In this document: positions 22,212 through 33,447 of the stretch, one piece after another
Numbering within the stretch: the stretch's first letter is position 1
Layout: the number at the start of each line of letters is the position of its first letter
Source: Beta vulgaris subsp. vulgaris
Taxonomy: Eukaryota > Streptophyta > Magnoliopsida > Caryophyllales > Amaranthaceae
Length of the DNA stretch: 64,000 bases
Reading direction: 5' to 3'
Assembly (NCBI RefSeq): GCF_026745355.1
Contig: NC_079209.1
Coordinates: forward strand, 38,817,505 to 38,881,504
Notes under the pieces: model-generated
What the model was told of the DNA's origin: nothing
Databases searched by the model: none
Seen by the model: only the letters and a program-made list of their open reading frames with translations
Program-made: the position numbers and the translations under genes

Positions 22212-23970
22212 AGGTACTAGGTCCACGGTGAACTCTACATCTCTCCTTGGTGGCATACCAGGTATATCTTCAGGAAAAATATCCTGGAACTCTCGGACTA
22301 TTGGCACATCTTCAGGCCTCAACGGATCATCCTCAACTCTTCTCACTGAGCACATAAAGAGAGGCCATCCCTTGTCTACGTAGTTCTTAAGTTGTAAGGC
22401 ATTGATCACCTTAATCCTGGGTTCTCGAGGTATTCTCCTATATAACACTCTTTTTCCCGAAGGATCTCTTAGTTCCACTTTCTGCGCATCGCAGTCTATC
22501 TTAGCCATGTACTTTCCAAGCCAATCCATCCCCAAAATAACGTCTAGGTTTGATAAGTTAAACTCTATCAGATCAGAAGGAAAGAAACCCTCCCCTATTT
22601 TCAGTGGCACTTTTAGAAATCTTTTAGAGCAGTTAACAGTCTCCCCAGACGGAATGACTATAGGCATAGAAATCGACTCAGACTCGATCAATGTTAAAGT
22701 CCTAACAGTTGAATGGGCAATAAATGACAATGATGCTCCAGAATCAAACAATACTTTAACAGGAGTGGAGTTGATAGAAAATGTACCCGAGACAACATCT
22801 CTACGAGCCTCTTCTTCTCTAGTCGACATCATATACAGCTTCCCCTTGCCCTTATCTTGGGAATTGGTTGCATTGTTCCCATTAGATGTCTGATTATTGG
22901 TGTTGTTTACTGGCTTGGAGTAGTTAGAATTCCTATTGTAAGCACTTCCCCCATTTCCATTCCCGTTTTCATTTCCATTTCGAGGTTTGTCCCCATAATT
23001 CCCATTCTTTTGGCCATTGGGGTTCAGTTTGTTCTTCGAATACCACTCATATGCCCTATGTTCCAATTTCCCGCATTCTCGACATTCCACCTTATTACCC
23101 TCACAGTCTCTACCAGGATGGTTGTTAGGGCACTTCCTACACCTATACACACGCTCAGGTCTGCGGTTATTGGTGTTGTTATTACGGTTATTGTTGTTGG
23201 GATTAGAGTTGTTGTTATTGGGTCCCTTACCGAAATTCCTTTGAGGGTCTTGATGGTTTTGGTTCCCATTATGCTTCTTCTCAAACTTCTGGACTTCAGA
23301 GTTTGGATTATCCTTTCGTTTCTCACCCTGCTTACCCCCTTCCTCTCTCTTCCTGATGGCATAAAGATGAGCAGCTTTGCCGAACACATGATCTAAAGAG
23401 GTGAATGTATCTCCCCCCAGTCTTCCTTGTAGGTCAAGGGTAAGTCCAAGTTCGAAACGTGAGGCTTTAGATTCCTCAGTAGGTGTTATTTCCGGGGCAA
23501 ATCTCATCAGCTCGATGAATTTCCGGTAGTATTCCTCAACAGACAGAGTCCCTTGTTCCAACATCATAAATTCCTGGGCTTTCTGCTTCTTAAGGTATGG
23601 AGGGTAATATTTGTCCCTTAAGGCCTTTTTGAAGGTTTCCCACCCAAAACCAGGCTGGCTCAGGAGGTTGTTCTTAGCTTGGATCCACAAGAAATGAGCA
23701 TCTCCCTGAAGGTAGTAGCTCGCTAAGGGCACAGTTTTCTCATCAGGCAGGATAGGTGAAGAAAAGTTTATCGAATTCCCCAGCCCAGTTCTCTAATTCT
23801 TCAGGTCCCCCTTTCCTATCCAATATTGGTGGGTTCCTACGGGGAACCTTTTCAGATAAATCCCCTTCACGATTGTGACCTTGGGCTAGGTTGGCAGTGA
23901 TTTGCACCAAGTCACATATCGATTGCTCGATATTCAGAGAGGTTTCAGGCGTGCCTCCCGACCGAACCAT
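22212..23970 (-). pseudogene. gag and protease of minus-strand gypsy element D
   Basis: Gag likely starts at ATG 23970 (MVRSGGTPETSLNIEQSI). One frameshift near 23745 separates the first 75 codons from a single open stretch of about 500 codons. That stretch has a gag domain (DAHFLWIQAKNNLL, LRDKYYPPYLKKQKAQEF), an asparagine-rich linker, and two knuckles: CRKCPNNHPGRDC and CRECGKLEHRAYEW (last Cys lost). The aspartic protease site is VLFDSGASLSFIA. The frame runs to EFTVDLVP, just before RT, then ends at foreign sequence. It is a chromovirus relative clearly diverged from A-C. No RT, integrase or 3' LTR is present. Confidence 0.88.
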
Positions 23971-24449
23971 TCTACGCTGAAATAACATAATAGCTATCTC
24001 AGTGACACACACATCATCCTGTACTTTCTTAACCGATACACATTGCACATATAACAAGCAGTTGTCACGAACAGATATTAAGTCTTTATTGACTTGCAAC
24101 ACAAACATCTCACATGAGACGTCACAACCATAACAAGGAATATCATAAAGTATCATTAAAGGTTTTGAAACATGTTATATATGTATAGGTATTTAAGAGA
24201 TAAAACGATCGTTTCAATCAAGTAAAGAGTTTTGTCGCAAAAATAAGGTTTTTGTTCAACGTCATTTTTGAAACATCTTTGTATATCCTCTTAACCTATT
24301 CATATTCGAATATTGCAAGAATCATTCGCAACTTCAGTTGAACAATCAAACAACATATATATGAGTCAAGACACGAAACGAAATCACGTTTGAACTCATT
24401 CCTATGATTGAAATCGTTTTTAAAACGTCTTTGAAATTCAGAGCTTTCG
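23971..24449 (-). other. Leader of element D
   Basis: Lies between the primer-binding site and gag. TTATTTCAG (AG at 23978-23977) is an acceptor-like site 6 bases before the gag ATG, as in the A-C family. The leader is only about 480 bp and has no acidic leader ORF. An open frame continuing upstream of the gag ATG to 24156 shows no conserved motif. Confidence 0.5.
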
Positions 24450-24461
24450 GCTCTGATACCA
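24450..24461 (-). other. Primer-binding site of element D
   Basis: GCTCTGATACCA on the plus strand is the reverse complement of TGGTATCAGAGC (initiator Met tRNA), four bases from the LTR. It fixes the minus orientation of D and marks 24466 as the LTR boundary. Confidence 0.9.
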
Positions 24462-24465
24462 GTTT

Positions 24466-27012
24466 TGTAACACCCCCAAAATCCACACGCGTCTACCATT
24501 GCTACGTCGCGTCGACTTCGGGGGCGTTACCGCCACGATGGAACGCAAGGCATAATAAGAGTTCATAATAACTTAAAACATTGTCTCGAAAACTAAAATG
24601 TAGCGGAATTAAAATATAGATACAACTTGGGAATCATCAATGACCCCTTTCATTCAAACCACAAACCATTTATATAAGTCTTAGAAAAACCAATAATGCT
24701 TGTTTCAAATGCTTTAAATGTAAATACCAAAGCCTAGTCCCCGTATGCTCGATATCATGCAGCAGCACCAGCACACCTAGTCTGCTCCCCATTGTATCAT
24801 CAATGGTTCATCGCAGTTCATCAAACACATAATAACACACAATCAGCTATGCTGAGTACGTAATGAACCATGAAATACATATAAGCATAAATGATGCACA
24901 CATGAACAATCTTAAGCATGATGCTACATTATGTTACATCCTTTAACCTTTAATCTTTAATCTTTATTTGGCATCGAACGGGCACCGTCATCTTTACTAG
25001 AATCATACGGGCTACTGAATCCTTAATAGACACTTGGTCTATTAGATGAATGCAAATACGGTTTTGTTCCGTCTCACACCCATCAACTTAGTATGCATAC
25101 CCCCAAGATCGAACGGAACCTTCCGCCTACTTGAGTTATCAAAAATATAAGGACACTACTGTCGTTACAGTAGGCCTGCATAGGAGCGTAGGACAAGTCC
25201 CACACTCCCCCCATTGTTCATCACTTGTAGGGAGTCCAGCTACAAGTTATTGCCATAATTCATTTTAATATTAACCATTCATTTTCATAACCACATAGAG
25301 TCTTTACCTTTCTCTTAGTTACAATGCTCAAATCGTATCTCTTGTAACACTCTTGTTACACTATAGATACATAGAATCATTTACCTGTCCTCTTAGTTAC
25401 AATACTCGAATCATATCTCTTGTAACACCCTTGTTACACTATGGATAAGATTAATAATGCTCATGTTTATACTGCGATAGAATTACGCATTCCAATGCAA
25501 CATATCGATTTCAATTACAAATGTCTAACCAGACAATCTCAATCAATCAAACGTTCCCTATCATGCTTCTAGGTTCCAATAACATGATTGCAACCTAATC
25601 ATGATACTAAATACTTGGGATTAAACTGGTACGCGTACGTACCTTGTAACGGAGAATTTTCGCTGTCTTAATCGAACGTTCCGCTTATGAAATTGGGACC
25701 TAAACCGTTTAATAAAACTTTAGTGCTACGTCGTTGGAAACATTAACGATTACTACGTAACTAAGACTATACGGTTTAATAATTCGAAGTAAACGATAAC
25801 TAAACCCCTTGTTTAAGAATTTTCGTTACTTTTCTATTATAAAGAGTTTAACGTCTTTTAGGAGTCAAAGTTAGTGAGCATACTAATATTAGTTAGTGTC
25901 ATTAGTCCACTATCTTTACCAAACCAATTAAATTCTAAGTTCAACCATGTTTTATGTTCAAAATCTTATGCCCAAAAGTCTTAGGTCCAATCCAGTCTTA
26001 TGTCCAAGGTTATATTCGAAATTATAATCAGAATAATAAAATGAACTCATTAACTTGAATTATTAATTAACTAATTATAATTTAACATACTTATGAAAAC
26101 ATAAATTATAATTAAATTAATATAATATTCAATACATAAATGTTTTATACCGTTACGCTCGCCGGCAACCAAACTCCGGCGACCAACCTCCGGCAACGGC
26201 GCACAGCCACACTCACCTACTCGCGCGACCACCACGCTCACCCGCTCGCGCACGTCACACCAAGCAGTAGCAACAGCAGACTCGCGCCACCCTCGTCGCG
26301 CCCTTCGAGCCTCGTCGCACAGCCGCTCGCTCGTCTCACCCACGATTCTCACACACACCTTCGCACACTACGCTCTTCGCTCGCACAGCTTTCGAGTCTC
26401 GTCGAAGGTTCACACCACCCAACGTGCACCTAGCCCTCGCCCGTCGTTCGCACAACAGCGACGCTCATCCAATCTCGCACTCGCCATGCGAAATCAGCAC
26501 CCCCGAACTCACACCCAAGCCTCGCGTAATCAAAACCCTCGAGCCTCGTCGAAGGCTCGCCCACACACCGACACACTCGCTGCGTTCCGCACTCGCAAAG
26601 CCTCACCCATGTGAGCCTCGCACAGCAGCCCACGGCGAGAGAGACGAAGAGAGAAGTTGAGGGAGGAAAACAGCGAGAGCGAGAAGACCAGCAAGGGAGG
26701 AGAGGAGAGCAGCGGAGAGGAGAGAGAAATTGAGAGAGAAGAAAGGTGGAGTGACGGCTGAGAGAGGAAAGGAAGAAATTTAGGGTTTCTGAAATTTCTC
26801 CTCTTATTTTCCTTTTTATATCCTTCTAAAAGTGGTATCCCTAGATCGGGTGAACTCGGATTAACCTTTATAAATCCGAAATTAACACAACCGACTCGTA
26901 TTATTATTATTTTATTCTTATTATTCTGTAAATAATACTAAAATACCTTTTTATTATTTTCTTGGTATTTCTTAATTATTATGAATTAGTTCCAAAAATA
27001 CGGAGTATTACA
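24466..27012 (-). repeat. 5' LTR of element D
   Basis: Plus-strand ends are TGTAACACCCCC (next to the primer site) and GGAGTATTACA at 27012, giving 2547 bp, the same size as LTRs A-C. On the minus strand TATAAAAAGG lies at 26820-26811, 192 bp from the 5' end, followed by a GC-rich then CT-rich stretch (about 26760-26150). A donor-like ACAAG|GTACGTAC is at 25643-25642. The motif ACTCAGC..AGCTGATT near 24855 corresponds to the ACTCAGCTTTGCTGATTACG block of LTRs A-C. Open frames across 26071-26660 are by-products of the GC-rich stretch. Confidence 0.75.
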
Positions 27013-29113
27013 TTAACAGATTTTAATAACGTTATAATAAACATCTTTGTCATATCGTACATCGTCTATGGATAATCGAAATTCATAGTCGTTATCCATT
27101 TTTTCATTCGTATTCATAATCCGCATTAGGTCGATACTTCAAAATTATAGTTCATACTTATAAATTTTTATAAGCACATAATCACGTAATCAATTCGTTT
27201 TACGCTAACGGGATCTATGTTTAGATGGACATCGGAGATTACCTCGTGACGCGTGCCCAAAGTTAAGTTCACGAATGTATTAGCACTCTTGATATTCCCC
27301 GTCTACGCAATCGGAGTCTACAATATATGTTAACGAGATCTAAGTTAGTTCCTAAATAACCCCTTTTTATATACGCATATAAAATAAACGATTTAAATAA
27401 TTCAAATAACTTAAAGAAATTCTTAATAATCTTTTAGAGGGTTCATAAATCAAAGTAAATCATTTATGAAATCATTTTAAGTACTCACAAAATTACTTCA
27501 ACTTCATTTTTATTAACTTGAACAATCATTTTAAACACAAAAACTAACTTTATTTTACTCATTTTATTTTAGAAAATCAAGCAACATTTTCAAGTTATAA
27601 AAGATTAAGTGAAACTAAAATATACTAAGGCCTTGTTTGGTTGACAAAATAAATCATGGGAAGTGCAAATTCCTAGGAAGTAGAAATATATGAAGTTGTT
27701 TGGTTGGCAAAACCATGGGAATTTGCGCTTCCTATGAAGTTCTACTTCCTCCAAAATGAAGGAAGTTACTTACCTAGGTCCCCTTAGGTAAGTAGAGCTT
27801 CCCATAGGAAGTTCTACTTCTCATTATCAACCAAACACAATTGTACACTTCCTAGAAATTTCAAATACATAGGAAAAATAACTTCCTAGAAAGTATGACT
27901 TCCTATATATAACCAAACAAGGCTAACTTAATAAGGTAGACTAATTTAGGAAAGCCAAAGGTTTTGGTTTCTAAAAAGTAAACATGTAAAAGGAAATTTT
28001 CTTTCTTTGTATTGACTCAAGGAGTCAGTTTCTTCATCCCAAAAAATAAAGAAACGAACGAGGAGGGAGGGGAAAACAGAGAGCTCGAAGCAGGGGAGAA
28101 AAAGGAAATCTGTGGTGGCGGTTTTGTCCGGCGCACAGCGGCGGAATTCAGCTGGTGGTTTGGTGGCTGGGTGAGAGTGGAGGCTGGTGGTGTTCGAGGT
28201 GCAGCGACAACAGACGCCGCGAAGGTTAGTGTTTGTCGCGGGTTGCAGGGCGGCGAATTGGGTTTTGATCAGGCGGTTGCCGCGGCTCAGTGGTTGAGTT
28301 TCGTGATTCAGGCAATTCGAGGGTGGTCGAAGGTGGTGGTTTCCGGCGGAGAAAAGAAACAGAGGAGTTGTAAATGGTGGTTTCAATTCCATTTTTAATT
28401 TTCAAAATCAAAATCAGAAATTAAGGAAGAAGAAAAATGAATTGAAGCAAACCTTTTGAGATTGTTTGCTTGAGTAATTTGGTGAGTAAAGTTCAGTATT
28501 TATAGGGGAGTTTTGGTCAGAAATCTAATGGTGGATGTGTGAGGTGTGAGTTTAGCTTTTGAAAACTTTACCCCTAATATCTGAAATGTGGATTGAAATT
28601 CAATTATTTAGTGATAAAGTTGAAATTTTGTGTTGAAGATCTTGGTTCGTGTGTGTTGTGAATCAGACGAAGAAGAAGGGAGGAGAGAAAGGTGTTGAAA
28701 ATCTTGGTTCTTGTGCTGTGAATCAGACGTGAGAGAAGGGAAGGAGACGAAGATGATGAGTGGAGTGAATCACGTTTTCCATCCCTTTTTTTTATTTTTC
28801 TTTTCTTTTGGCTAAAAACATATGGGTTATGGACTTGGCATTTGGGCTTTGGATTGTTAAAAATGGATGGACACATGTACAAAGATACCTACAACCAAAG
28901 GTAAAGAGTTTAATTAATTAGAAATAATAAAATGAATAATAAAACAAGTAAATGATTTATTTTAAACTTGTTAAATAAATCAAATTAAAGGAAATCATTA
29001 TTTTAACAAATAGTTATCAAATAAAATCTTATTATCATAAAATAAATTTTGAGTAGAGATAATATTAAACCTTAATAAATAATAAAATAACTTCTGAAAA
29101 TTTGGGGTATTAC
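27013..29113 (-). repeat. Second, truncated LTR
   Basis: On the minus strand it begins TGTAATACCCCAAATTTTC at 29113, similar to the start of LTR D. It has TATAAATA at 28504-28497 and a GC-rich leader-like stretch at about 28420-28050. Its 3' end is missing, where D begins. I read it as an LTR of a related family cut by D. An alternative is one 4.6 kb LTR from 24466 to 29113; the internal LTR-like end at 27012 and its TATA box argue against that. It contains a Tourist-like MITE. Confidence 0.55.
27629..27923. mobile_element. Tourist-like MITE
   Basis: GGCCTTGTTTGGTT at the left and AACCAAACAAGGC at the right form terminal inverted repeats; TAA flanks both sides, the PIF/Harbinger target duplication. 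The interior is built of further inverted words (CTTCCTAGGAAGT-like, CCTAGGTCCCCTTAGG). No coding capacity. Confidence 0.85.
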
Positions 29114-29827
29114 ACCCCTCCCCCCCTAATTTCCACAACGAAAACAGGAAGGGGAGTGTTTTTGGGGAGTGCAAGGTGGTCGGAGGTTGGGTGTTGGTGG
29201 TTCGATTTTGGCAAACGAAAACAGAGGAGGGGAAGGGGTGGCGATGGTTCGGTTTTGGCAAACGAAAACAGAGGAGGGGAAGGTGTGGCGGTGGTTCGAT
29301 TTTGGTAGACAAAAACAGAGGAAAGGAGGGGAGGGGTGGCGATGTTTCGGTTTTTGCAGACGAAAACAGAGGAGAGGAGGGGAGGGGGTGGCGGTGGTTC
29401 GGTTTTGGGAGACAAAAACAGAGGAGATGAGGGGGTGGGGATTGGGTGGTGGTGGTTCGGTTTTGGGCAGAGTAAAACCGAGGAGGGAGGGGTGGGGATT
29501 GGAGAAACCGATGGTGGAGTGAGTGGGGGAGGGGTGGGGTAATCAACGGTGGAGGAAGAGGGGTGGTGGAGGGGGTCGTGGCTGGTGTGGAGGCGGTGGG
29601 GTGGGGCTGAGGTGGAGGGGGTGGGGGCTGGCAGGGGGTTAGGGTTAAGGGTGGATTAGGGTTTGGTTTATTGTTTAGGATTAGGGTTTAGATTTTAGGG
29701 TTAGGGCTTAATGATGGCAAAATGGTAAATAAAGTTAACGGGGAGTTAACGAAAGTTAGAAAAAGGGCATTTGGTGAACGTTTTCGAAAACTCAAGGGTA
29801 TATAGTGCATTTTTGAAACATTGAGGG
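29114..29827. repeat. GT-rich minisatellite and telomere-like stretch
   Basis: About 29195-29510 holds six or so tandem copies of a 47-55 bp unit built on GGTTCGGTTTTGGCAAACG, AAAACAGAGGAGGGGA and GGTGGCGAT. The next ~130 bp is GGGGTGG-rich, and 29637-29710 has degenerate TTTAGGG and TTAGGG words. The last ~90 bp contains TTTGGTGAACG and belongs to the putative DNA-transposon right arm (see 41148-41205). Open frames in all phases come from the repeat and are not genes. Confidence 0.7.
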
Positions 29828-32330
29828 TGTAATCCCCCACATTTTTAAAGGATTTTCATAAATATATTTAAGTATTTATGTAATTATATTTAAATCCAAA
29901 TGAGTTTGGAAAATGATTTGACTTTTAAAAAAGGGTTGACTATTTTAAAAGCCAACTAAAAATATTTTTCTTAGCTTAATAAAATTTGTAATATTTTAAT
30001 TAAGCGTGTTTTAAATAAGAGTTTAATTATTAAAAGCACATTTGAAAAGAAAACTTAATGGAATCGAAAGCCCAAAAGTAATAAAAAGGGAAAGGATGAT
30101 TTGATGACTAAAGTCCTAATAAGCCCATCTTGTTAGTCATCAAAGTTTTAATTAGTGAAATTTCTTTTCCTAAGCCCAATAGGATTAGCCTATTTAAATA
30201 TCCTAAAAACCCAAATATTTTGCCCTACACTTTATTTTCTCTCTCCTCCCTTGCACGTGATTTCCGAACTCTCTCTCTCTCACTCGACATTTTCTCTCTC
30301 CTCTTCCTCTTGAGCGTGAGTTTCATATTTCCTCTCAAAAAATCGTTTCTTCTTCGCTAAGTAACGTTTCTTGTTGAACAAGAAACGTCACAAACATTTT
30401 CTTGAAGCCGAAAAAACCTGCTGCCCGCCGGTCCTTGCTGCTGTCTTCAGTCCGGTGCCCCTTCCTCCTTTTTGTTTCGGTTGTTTTCTTTACTTCTCCT
30501 TTAAGATTCCATTAAAGTCCTAATTTTATTGTTATTTTATTTTTATTTACATGATTATAATTTGAATTATTATTTATTATGAAAAACTTAGTTTCGGTTT
30601 TCATATGCATAAAAGGAAAAATTTTCAGATTTATTATTTTTAGTTTTAATCATGAAAGATGTGATTTTTAGGGTTTTAAATCACTAGAAATCGTATATTT
30701 AAAGTATGAATATGAATTTTGATTGGAATACGATTTTTATATGCATTTAAAATATTTTCAGAAGGTTTAGAAAATTTTATAAATGCTGGAAATTCAGAAA
30801 GTTAGTATTTTAAGGTTTTTAATGATTTTTAATCACTAGAATAGTTGTACTATACTAGGGATTAAAAATAACGAGAGTTTAAATTATAAAAACGATTTTT
30901 AAAGACGTTTAAAAGGGTTTGGGACGTTTTTAAAGTTGCTGTATTTTTCTTAGTTCAAGTATTTACTTGATTATTTGGTTGTTCTAGGCGGGGAATTCAC
31001 TGTAGGGGACTTTTAGAGCATAAAAGTGGCCTACCGTTGCGTTTATACAAGGTACGTACATAGTCTACGTGCTATATGGTTTAGAAACATGCCTTAGGGA
31101 TGTTTTTATTTATTAGTATCATGTATAGGACCTTGTTGTTCATGTATATGATTTACTATAATTACTTTACATGTTACTTGCCTGTGTGCTACATGTAAAC
31201 TGAGAATATGTATGAGTATGACTTGTTTGTATGGAAGTTTGATGCAAGCAAATAAGTTCAGTTTGGTATTAATTCGTAAGTGGATTAATTTAAGTAAGTT
31301 GGAATCATGTGTTACATAGATTCTTGGAGATTATTTATTTATCTTATAAGAACCGTGGATCTTATTTGGTAAGTATGGATTATACCTATATAAAGGTACG
31401 GATTTCTGTTTGGCTGGGTTCAACAAAGGATAAAAAGAAATAAAAGGAGTCTTGATTGATAAGTTGTGAACACTTGTTAATCCAAAGATAAAAAGAATTT
31501 GTTATTATGTGGTTGCGAATTGTGTGTTATTTGGTTCTTGTGGTGTCAACACAAGTATTAAAATGAATGCAACGTAAAGTGAAACGAGAATAAGTTATAG
31601 ACTTTAGACTGGTGCACGTCTAGAGTTGGACATAAGGGTTGGGGTTATGGTGAGCGTGCCATAGCTTTTCTAGGAATGGGTTGATCACCATCCCTTTTTA
31701 TTCAAAGGTTCCTCGATATCGCAGGTCACTCTGAAATGCGGAGTCGCGCCCCATTTCATTTTTTATTGGCAGGACAACTCGTAATAACTATTCCATTAAA
31801 GTGATAAAAGTTTTAAGTTTAGTTCAGTAAAAGTTGTCTGCAGAGTATTTTTATTATGTTATTATTTATCCTGCAAGTTTATGTTGTAGTATCATGTTTA
31901 GGATTATTTATGTCTGATATGTAGTACTCAGCTTTGCTGATTACGTGCTTGTCTGTGTTTGTGATCATGGCTTTGCCTATTGATCCTGTGGTGATCCTTC
32001 GGGGGAGCAGAGTCAAGAAAGCATTGACATTACAGGTTCGAAGATGCATACCATTGGGGAATCTGGAATGGAGAGGCTTTTGTGACATTAGTATTATAGT
32101 TGTTTTCGTAGGAACATTATTTAAGTTTGAGTTTATTTAGTTGGTGTGTTAAGTTTGACATTGTCATTTGGTTTCATAAGTTTAATAAAGTTGATTTTTG
32201 TTTTAATAAGTTTTCCGCTGCAACATTCTGAGTAAGCCGAAACGTTATCACACGGGCGATAATGCCTGGGTAATTCTCTAGTTTGTTATAAAGGTATTTT
32301 CTAGAAAGAGAGAATTATCGGGGTGTTACA
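29828..32330 (+). repeat. 5' LTR of element C
   Basis: TGTAATCCCCCAC to GGGGTGTTACA. It has TATTTAAATATCC near 30190 in place of the TATA box, the perfect hairpin at 30364-30388, the ACAAG|GTACGTAC donor-like site at 31052 and the terminal AATTCTCT/AGAGAATT hairpin. Confidence 0.95.
30364..30388 (+). other. Perfect LTR hairpin, element C
   Basis: ACGTTTCTTGTT and AACAAGAAACGT flank a single G, a 12-bp perfect inverted repeat. The 3' LTR has lost most of it (ACGTTCAACAAAAAGTCAC near 39190), a deletion confined to the palindrome. Confidence 0.75.
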
Positions 32331-32333
32331 AAG

Positions 32334-32345
32334 TGGTATAAGAGC
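32334..32345 (+). other. Primer-binding site of element C, one mismatch
   Basis: TGGTATAAGAGC differs from the intact TGGTATCAGAGC of A by C to A. It lies 4 bases after the LTR end. Confidence 0.85.
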
Positions 32346-33054
32346 TTTAGGTTAGTTTAAGACTTATAGGCGCCTAACTAACTAGCTTATTAAGTGACTT
32401 TAGTTTTAAGTTACCTAGCTTATGGGTTATTTGAAGGAAACCTTAGTATGCTCCTACGTTTCATTTCGAAAAGTGAGACAAAATATTTGAGGATCAAAAT
32501 TTTTTTTTAAGAACCGAAATTTTTCGGAAATTAGGTTCGAAATTGTGTTTTTTTCGAAAGTTGAGAGTCGAAAAAAAAAAAAAATTTTCGAAAAACGTGC
32601 TGAGTTCGAAAAAAAAAAAAAAAATTTCGAGTAACATTTTTTTTCGAGTAACCTTGGAGTTCAAAATTTGTTTTCTTAGAAAAATTTATTTTAGGCACAA
32701 AAGTAATGTATTTATAAAAAGTGTCTGCATTATTTTCATGCCTTTAAAGGTTTATAGCATGACATTGTGAGAATGGGTAGTATAGAAAGGGCATATAGGA
32801 TAGAAATATTATATGCCTGCATTGAAAAATTAGTTCAGCATCATCATTATTTTCTTCCCTGCAAATAAGTGCATTATTATTTTTCTTCCCTACTAATGAT
32901 GCATGAATGTTTTCTTCCCTGCTAATTGTTATATCCTTTTTGCCTTAAGGTGTTATATTTTACATGCCTTTGTTTTTACCCTTTGATTCTTGGTGGGAAC
33001 ACGTTAAGGAAGAGTGCTAAACCTTTTGGTTTATTGTGATGTAGCTCTACTATT
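32346..33054 (+). other. Leader of element C with two repeat arrays
   Basis: Non-coding. About 32490-32690 is the CGAAATTTTT/CGAAAAAAAA-rich array; about 32850-32960 is the CTTCCCTGC tandem array. TGATGTAG (AG 33043-33044) lies exactly 10 bases before the leader-ORF ATG. Confidence 0.65.
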
Positions 33055-33447
33055 ATGGCTGCAAATTTAGGAAACTATTTTAACCCTATCGTCCTGACTG
33101 ACGATGAAGACGACGACCATCATCCACCCATTGACCATAGGGAATATGAAGAACTGCATTGGATAATGCGTCGCATCTTGAGAAGACATTATGCTAGGGA
33201 TGATGAAGTCATCATAGAAATGGATCATGCTAGAGGTACTACCAGGGAAGACATATATGATGCATGTATGAGGGTGGAATCTGAACCTGAGGAAGACTTG
33301 GACACCATACCTACTAGGCAGTCTAAGATCAAGAGAAAATTCGTTGACTACTATGAGACTGACGAAGAGGACGAAGTTAGTGATGAAGACTTTGTACCTC
33401 AACAATATAAGGAAGATAAGGATAAGGATGGCAGTGTAGTGCCATAA
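33055..33447 (+). CDS. Acidic leader ORF of element C, intact, function unknown
   Basis: A complete 130-residue frame between the primer-binding site and gag. I do not recognise the family. The N-terminal third has NPIVLTDDEDDDHH, the middle has HYARDDEVIIEMDHARGTT then REDIYDACM, and the C-terminal third is strongly acidic (DYYETDEEDEVSDEDF) and ends QYKEDKDKDGSVVP. It contains no cysteine knuckle, signal peptide or membrane segment. Homologues lie at the same place in A (split and frameshifted) and B (two stops), and a diverged fragment is at 55313-55435. The middle DDEVI..E....AR....EDIY block is conserved in all four. Acidic small proteins can act as nucleic-acid mimics or chromatin or histone binders, but that is speculation. 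An acceptor-like TAG precedes the ATG by 10 bases. Confidence 0.7.
   Translation: MAANLGNYFNPIVLTDDEDDDHHPPIDHREYEELHWIMRRILRRHYARDDEVIIEMDHARGTTREDIYDACMRVESEPEEDLDTIPTRQSKIKRKFVDYYETDEEDEVSDEDFVPQQYKEDKDKDGSVVP

Noticed and set aside
26071..26660. GC-rich open frames on both strands in LTR D
   Set aside because: They overlap in several phases, are Arg/Ser/His-rich without family motifs, and coincide with the transcribed GC-rich part of the LTR.
27946..28398. Open frames on both strands near a TATA box
   Set aside because: Same explanation as above: leader-like part of an LTR; no homologous domain recognised.
29102..29546. Long open frames in at least four phases
   Set aside because: They come from a 47-55 bp minisatellite, which leaves several frames open by repetition.
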